From Talinum fruticosum (taxonomy: Eukaryota; Streptophyta; Magnoliopsida; Caryophyllales; Talinaceae): a stretch of DNA of 64,000 nucleotides. The notes under the pieces were generated by a model, which worked only from the letters and a program-made list of their open reading frames with translations, ran no database searches and was not told where the DNA came from. Of the stretch, positions 58,085 through 64,000 are shown piece by piece. Position 1 is the stretch's first letter. Each line of letters opens with the position of its first letter. The translations under genes and the position numbers were made by a program. The stretch lies in NCBI GenBank assembly GCA_021018815.1, contig JAITYX010000003.1:1488001-1552000 (forward strand), in the 5' to 3' direction.

Positions 58085-60540
58085 TTTAGTTGATCAAAGT
58101 TTGTGTACTGAAAAATCTCTTCACCGTCCAAATTAGTTAATTTTACCGCTCCTCCCGAGCAGTATTTGACTAACTACAAATGGGCCTTACCAATTGGGTC
58201 TATATTTTCCTCGGGGATCCTGGATTAGTGCCCTAATCTCCTTAAGGACCATATCTCCAACCTACAGATTACGAGGCTTCAATTTCTTGTTAAATACCTT
58301 TGATATGCGTGCCTGGTATATTTGGACATTATGTAAAGCATTGAGGCGCCTTTCCTTTAGCAAAACTAACTCTTCGTAGCGTGCCTTAGCCTATGTTGGG
58401 AATCGACTTTCTGCGATGCTTCGTAATGAGGGAATGGCGATCTCTATTGGAAGGACTTCTTTTATGCCATACACTAGGGAGTAGGGTGTTTCTCTCGTTG
58501 AGGTTCCGATGGAGATGTGGTAGCCCCATAAAGCGAAGAGCAACTTATCGAGCATATCCGTATAGCCGACAACCATCTTCTCCACTATTTTGCGAATTTT
58601 TTTGTTTGCGGCCTCGATTGCTCCATTGGTCCGAGGGCGATAGGGAGAAGACTTATGGTGTTTAATCTTATACTTTTCTAGTAGATTTGCTACTTCCTTC
58701 TTGAAATGACTACCATGGTTACCAATCGGTTCATGCGGAACCCCATATCAACAAATAATGTTTCAAGTGATGAACTTGGCTACCCACTTACACGTCAAGG
58801 TTGCATAGGAGATTACTTCTACCCACTTAGTAAAGTAGTCAATTGCTACTAGTACAAATTCGTGACCACCCATTCCTTTAGGGGTCACTTTTCTAATGAT
58901 ATCAATGCCCCAAACCGAGAATGGTCGGGGTGATGCAAGTGTCGTGAGAAACAATAGTGGTTGGTGTTGTAGATTTGCATACACCGACACTTGTGGCATC
59001 TTTTAACGAATTCATAGCAGTTTGTTGCCGTGGTTGACTAGTAATATCCTAACCTTTGAATTTTCTAAACCAACATCCTTCCATTCATATGGGGTCCACA
59101 TTCCCCACCATGAATTTCATCCATGATGCGCTCCGCTTCATGTTGATTGACCCAAAGTAAGCTAATTCATGTGTTGGTTTTCTTTTACAATTGTCCTTGG
59201 TTAATGAAAAATTGAGCTGCTAGCATCCCGATGGCTTGTTGAGCTCTAGGTGTGGAGTCCAACAAATATTCTTGTTTGTCCAGATACTCGATAGATGTCA
59301 TGGTACCAACTAGTTTGGTCGGTACTAGACACTTCTAGTTCGTATGTGTGCGTAGGCCGACTCGGCGCTCTATATGGATGGGCATTGAATGAATGTCTGT
59401 TAGGGATATTAATCATGGATGCTAATTTAGCTAACACATCCGCAAATTGGTTGTCATCCCTAGGAAGGTGGGTATATGAAATGCTTTCAAAATGTTTTTC
59501 TAATTCAATCGGATGTGCCTGGTAGGGTTCAAGGCTTTACTAAGTACCTTCCATTTATGTGAGATCTAATTAATGATAAGATTGGAGTCACCGAAAACCC
59601 TAATTCTCTGGCTCCGATCTCTATGATAGCTTGAAGTCCCGTGATGCATGCTTCATATTTTGCGGCATTGTTGGTGACCTTGAAATCTAACTTAACCGAG
59701 TTGGGAGTGTGTGCTCCCTTTGGTGAGACTAGAAGAATCCCTACTCCAAAGCCCTTCTAATTGGAAACACCGTCAAAATATACGGTCAACATATCCACTT
59801 CTACTTATAAGATATTTTCGTCCGGAAAGTCGATGTGTTCGGGTTGCGATTAAGTTACAAGTAGATTAGCCAAGAATTCCGACACTACCCTTCCTTTAAT
59901 AGCTTTCGAGGGACATACTTGAGTTTGAATTCGGTAGCTTGACAATCCATCTACTTATTTTGCTATCGATGGTCGGTTGTTTAAGGATATACTTAATGGG
60001 ATCCATCGGTGCTATCACATGTACGGTGTAGGCCAACATGAAGTGCTTGAGCTTCTTGGTAGGCCGAGTAATGCCAACAATGTCTTCTCTAATGGCGTGT
60101 ATCTAGTCTCATAATCTAAGAATTTCTTTCTTAGATACTATACTGCATACTCTTCCTTTCCATCCCGTTAAGCTAGCATGGCTCCCATCGCGGTTTTTGT
60201 TGTAGCGAGGTATAAAAGTAAAGGTTTCCCTCGTTGGGGTGAAACTAGCATTGGTTGGTTGGCTAGATATTCGTTAACCTTCTTGAATGCTTTTTAGCAC
60301 TCATCATCCCAAATAGGCTAAGACCCTTTCTTCAATTTCTTAAAAATGGGTTCACGGATCATAGTTAATTTTGATATGAAACGACTAATGTATCGTAAAC
60401 GTCCTAAGAAATCTTAGTATCTCCTTTTCTGTTTTCGGCGGTGGGATTTCCTGGATATTTGGATGTATTAACCTTAATTTCTGGGATCGACAACATAGCC
60501 TAACAGCTTACTCGAGGTTAACCCGAAGGTACACTTTAGA
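58085..60540 (-). pseudogene. Ty3/gypsy pol fragment (Tat/Ogre-like): RT end, RNase H, integrase
   Basis: From right to left on the minus strand: RT end (KCTFGLTSSKLLGYVVDP, then YISRFISKLTMIREPIFKKL and LLLYLATTKTAMGAMLA), RNase H (LTVYFDGVSNQKGFGVGILL, VTNNAAKYEACITGLQAII), a linker, integrase zinc region (near 58975), the core SVWGIDIIRKVTPKGMGGHE and FVLVAIDYFTKWVE, and the C-terminal ALWGYHISIGTSTRETPYSL with LVYGIKEVLPIEI. The end reads GDMVLKEIRALIQDPRGKY and GPF. Stops and frameshifts in each part. The 5' part of RT and gag are absent, cut off where copia sequence begins at about 60541. Confidence 0.9.
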
Positions 60541-61925
60541 AAATGATACCCGACCTTAATATGCTTAGCCTTTTGAGTGCCGAACTTGATTCTTAGTGAT
60601 GCTGATGGCACTTTGATTGTCACACTTGATTCGGGTAGAAGTGAATGATAGTTCAAGATCCTTCAAGTGCTGCTTGATCCATAGAATCCGAGCACTCGCA
60701 AGCCCCAACTACAATGTACTCAACCTCAACAGTTGATAGAGCAACCGAGTTCTGTTTCTTTGAGTGCCAGGAGATGAGTGATTAACCTAGAAATTGGCAG
60801 GCTCCTGTTTCTATTAGCTTTGTATCTAGCATAGTCGGCATCCGAGTATCAAGCAAGAGTTAGTTCTGAGTCTTTTAAGAACCCTAGATCAAGATTCGAG
60901 TCCCTGTAAGATATTTAAAAATTCTCTTCACCGCAAGTAAGATGTGATTCTTTTGGATTAGCTTGAAATCTTGCACAAAGGCGGACATCGAACATGATAT
61001 CTGGCCTACTAGATGTGAGATAAAGTAAGGATCTAATCATACCTTTATAGCATTTCGATCTACGATTTACCTTTTTCGTCTCGAGTCGGTTTCAAACTGC
61101 TACTCATAGGTGTTGCTGCATGCTTCACATCTTATAGCTTGTATTTCTTGAATAACTCCTTGGTGTACTTAGATTGATGGACATAAATGCCATCCTTATT
61201 TTGTTTGATTTGCAGACGAAGAAAGAAATTGAGTTCTCCCATCATACTCATTTGGAACTCCTGTCTCATTAACTCGTAAAACCCTTGGCATACAGTTTCA
61301 TTATTAGCTCCAAAAATAATGTCATCAACATATATCCGAATGATAAGAAAATCATTCCCCTTGGTTTTTATGAAAATACTTTTGTCAATTGACCTCTTCT
61401 GAAATCATTTTCAACCAAGAAATTGCTTTGTCTTTTATACCAAGCTCCGGGAGCTTGTTTAAGACCATATAAAGCCTTTTACAACTTGAAAACATGATTT
61501 GGAAATTTTGAGTTTTCAAATCCAGGGGTCGCTTAACATAAACTTCTTCTTGAATATAACCACTGAAAAATGAACACTTGACATCCATTTGATAAAGCTT
61601 GATGGTCATACTAGATGCAAATGCTAAGAGAATTCCGATTACCTCAATCCTAGCAACAGGGGCAAAGGGTTCCCCAAAATCAATTCCTTCCTCTTGGTTA
61701 TACCCCGAGCAACCAGTCTAGCCTTATTTCTGACTACCAACCCTTCCTCATCCATTTTGTTCTTGAAAACCCATTTGGTTCCTATTAATGGGTGATCGGA
61801 AGGTCGATTGGTCAAAGTCCGGACTTGGTTTCTTTCAAATTGATTAAGCTCTTCTTGCATGGCCTCTACCCAATCAGGTTCATTTAGGGCCTCTAGTGCA
61901 TTTTTAGGTTTTGTTAATGATAAGA
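60541..61925 (-). pseudogene. Ty1/copia RT-RNase H fragment, Sirevirus-like
   Basis: Starts at 61860 with MQEELNQFERNQVRTLTNRP and SDHPLIGTKWVFKNKMDEEG, then [20 protein letters not shown], and decayed ALYGLK and YVDD regions (61320-61350), ending in RNase H toward 60541. It is collinear with 44855-46210 of the complete element and clearly of the same family. No LTR, PBS or gag nearby. It is joined to gypsy RT at 60535-60545 in the same orientation. Confidence 0.88.
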
Positions 61926-62885
61926 ATGCACTCTTCTAGTGAGAGAAAGTAGAGAGATACACTCTCGTACATTTTCTTACCTGTCCTTCTTTGTTACATT
62001 TACTTCACCACCTCTATCAAGGTTCGATTATCTCCCCCTTCGTTTGAGCCGACCTTCCTATTGGTTGTTAAGAGGCATCAATCATATTTTGCTAATATAG
62101 TCTTCAAGTGCTGAGGTGACTTAAGAGGTTCTCAAAGACGTAGTGTTGTGCCATTTAGTCTACCGACCTCATTACTCCTTTGTGCTTACGGATGATGCGA
62201 CGAAGTAGGGAGGCGATAGGGTCACAATATTCGAAGCATAGTAGATCATTGAAGATTTAGCTCTTAGTTATGTAAATGGCTTATACACTCCAATAGGTCA
62301 TTGGGAACCTCCTCAAGTGAAGTGACAACCTACATCTTTAAAGTCTCGTCGACTTCATCTATTACTTTCACCAACTACCTTCACATTTGAGCATTGAAAG
62401 CTCAAATTTTCTGGCCTATGTACTTGTTTACTACCTCTTTCTACTACTTAAACTCTTTGTTTGGCAAGATTTGGTAACTCGTACTCACTCTTTTCCCTTC
62501 CCACTTTTAACCATGCAAAACCCTAATACCCACATTCCCTATCTCTCTATGAGAGGACCACCGTTACTCGTCTTTCTCTCGTAGGTGATGGGAGCATGGA
62601 AGAATGGTGGCAGGAATCGATTTTTGGAAATTTCATTGATACAAGAATTTAGAATGGGTCGAAGTCCAAAATATTATCAACTCTAACTCGGGCGACCGGA
62701 GGAACAATCCAGGTATGGGCTTTTGGTGACATTTTCATATTGCATTGTTCTAATTAAGGGGATAGGGAGGACCTTATTGGAACCGAACATCTATGTCTAA
62801 AAGGTTTGCTGTTAATATTGAAAGAACGTCCGCCCAGTATCTGTTTTCAAAGTCACTCTTTTGATAAAGTGGGACTCGGATCCAT
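61926..62885. other. Repeat-like DNA without recognised coding
   Basis: Nothing I can name. Short open frames only. Its position between retrotransposon pieces suggests further decayed repeat. Confidence 0.4.
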
Positions 62886-63109
62886 GTAACACCCCAGGAC
62901 CCACCCTAGGAGTATTACAGGCCGGGGTTCCCGAGAGGAACCCCGAGGCTACTTAAGATCTCAACTTAGGCTTCATAGCTATTTCTCCGATTGGCGGAAG
63001 CGTGTTTCTAGGTTTTCAAGGGTTTTTCGGAAAATTTCGAAAGAGTTTCCTCTCGTAACATGGCTAATCCCATTGGCTTAAAGCCCTAACCCCGCACGAA
63101 ACACCTTCA

Positions 63110-63215
63110 TAAACTCAATGAGCCACACGCTCGAATATCAACAACACAAGCTCAACGAGCCACACGCTCGGAGTATCAACAACACAAGCTCAACGAGCCA
63201 CACACTCGGAGTAAA
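63110..63215. repeat. Tandem repeat of about 38 bp, three units
   Basis: Units of the form AACAACACAAGCTCAACGAG + CCACACGCTCGGAGTATC, three in a row with small changes. Two related units lie at 52950-53020 inside the Mutator-like element. Confidence 0.85.
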
Positions 63216-63879
63216 CACATAGGTCTTTTATTATACATAGTCGACATTCGGATAAACATACATCCGAGTCTTACAAACATGGAAACAAAAGAACACATAG
63301 TAAGTTTGACATCTTCTATCCGTCGATCCGCTACTCCCGAAAGCCAAACGCAACTCCAAGATGTCTAGCTTCGTACTTGAAATTTTGGTGAGGTCATGAG
63401 CTCCATGAGCCTAGTGAATAACCCAAACCCAACCCCGGGTTTCACTTTGCACATTAATTCATTAACAAACACACGTAAGTGTACCATTCATTCATAACAT
63501 GTGATTCGGATCATACATGCTTAAGACGTGCGAGATTCTAACTTACCAACTTGCCAAGAAGTACAATGACATCAATTACTCATGAATTCAATCAGACATA
63601 CTTCATTCATCTTTCTATGTAAGTAAGTCATAGAATCACTCATCATGTAAATCATTCATCACGTAAATCATATCTTACTTCTTATCGTATTAATTTCTTA
63701 TGAAATTAGGATTTATTCTTCTTCTCATTCTTCTTCTTGAGTTCAATTATGCATTTCACAAATCATTGCTTCTTTCTTTCTTGTTCATCATGCATAATCA
63801 TTCGTTTCTTCATATCATAATTCTTAAGTATTCTTAGTCTCGAATGGAAAGAAGATTTATGTTCAGCTCTAAAGACCTA

Positions 63880-63990
63880 GTTCTTGGAGCAAAAATAATT
63901 CGTGGGGCCAGTTCTTGGAGGCATAACAATTCGCGGCCTCGAGGCAAAACAATTCGTGGCCTTGAGGCAAGCCTTAAACTCTAAAGGACG
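63880..63990. repeat. Short tandem repeat, about 22-28 bp units
   Basis: Repeating GGCAAAACAATTCGTGGCC(T/TC)(C/T)GA words, three to four degenerate units near the window's end. Confidence 0.7.
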
Positions 63991-64000
63991 CATACTGTCA

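Larger units (their letters stand above)
62889..64000. mobile_element. Start of a TGTAACACCCC-type repeat, runs off the window
   Basis: Begins TGTAACACCCCAGGACCCAC, the kind of end seen on several plant repeats, and resembling the ends of the 49261-51881 element. It carries a tandem array of about 38 bp (63110-63215) and a second one (63880-63990). No open frame of note. The other end is outside the window, so class and size are unknown. Confidence 0.4.

Noticed and set aside
63110..63215. CRISPR-like spaced repeats
   Set aside because: Units are contiguous tandem copies with no unique spacers, in a plant genome repeat.

Overview
This window looks like nuclear DNA of a flowering plant, probably a eudicot. 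It has GT-AG introns in a plant-type gene, a relic of a plant secreted subtilase, interstitial TTTAGGG (plant telomere-type) repeats, and plant-lineage transposons: PIF/Harbinger with its Myb/SANT partner gene, a Sirevirus-type Ty1/copia element, Tat/Athila/Ogre-type Ty3/gypsy elements and TTA/TAA-targeting MITEs. Nothing bacterial, viral-episomal or organellar was seen. The species cannot be named from sequence alone.

Layout. 1-4833: most of a PIF/Harbinger element (A) on the minus strand, with decayed transposase and Myb/SANT-like genes; its left end lies outside the window. 4913-6597: two head-to-tail copies of a non-autonomous family (called D here) with an AT-rich body and a GC-rich end, sharing one TAA target duplication. 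7789-11747: a subtilase pseudogene, split at its catalytic His motif by a 1.27 kb element and near its 3' end by a 474 bp MITE. 12638-19345 (minus): the one apparently intact host gene, a three-exon ankyrin + methyltransferase gene of the RMT2 type, 345 aa, with TE-rich introns. 19386-24340: D copy 3, starting 40 bp upstream of that gene's ATG and itself carrying a 449 bp MITE and a 3.45 kb deleted Harbinger (B) that contains a telomere-like array. 24.5-27.3 kb: two LINE tails. 27.9-33.3 kb: a gypsy element with one LTR. 35.2-40.4 kb: a possible gypsy LTR, then a decayed plant-mobile-domain-like gene.

40434-54936 is a complete but decayed Sirevirus-type copia element on the minus strand: both LTRs, PBS, gag, protease, integrase, RT, RNase H, an envelope-like ORF region and PPT. 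It sits inside a gag-like (DUF7745-like) reading frame that rejoins in phase once the element and one target duplication are removed. It carries two younger insertions: a 2.6 kb terminal-inverted-repeat element in gag and a 0.94 kb Mutator-like element in the 5' LTR only. 56.7-64 kb: a small TIR element, a gypsy pol fragment fused to a copia RT fragment, and the start of another repeat.

The window is therefore one live-looking gene and one dead gene in a dense nest of transposons. The insertion order can be read from target duplications. I found no convincing new molecular system. The best leads are the D family, the deleted Harbinger with its telomere-like array next to a gene promoter, the 2.6 kb TIR element with a GC-rich block and a 7-bp array, and a leader-like segment with two GAAA-loop hairpins.
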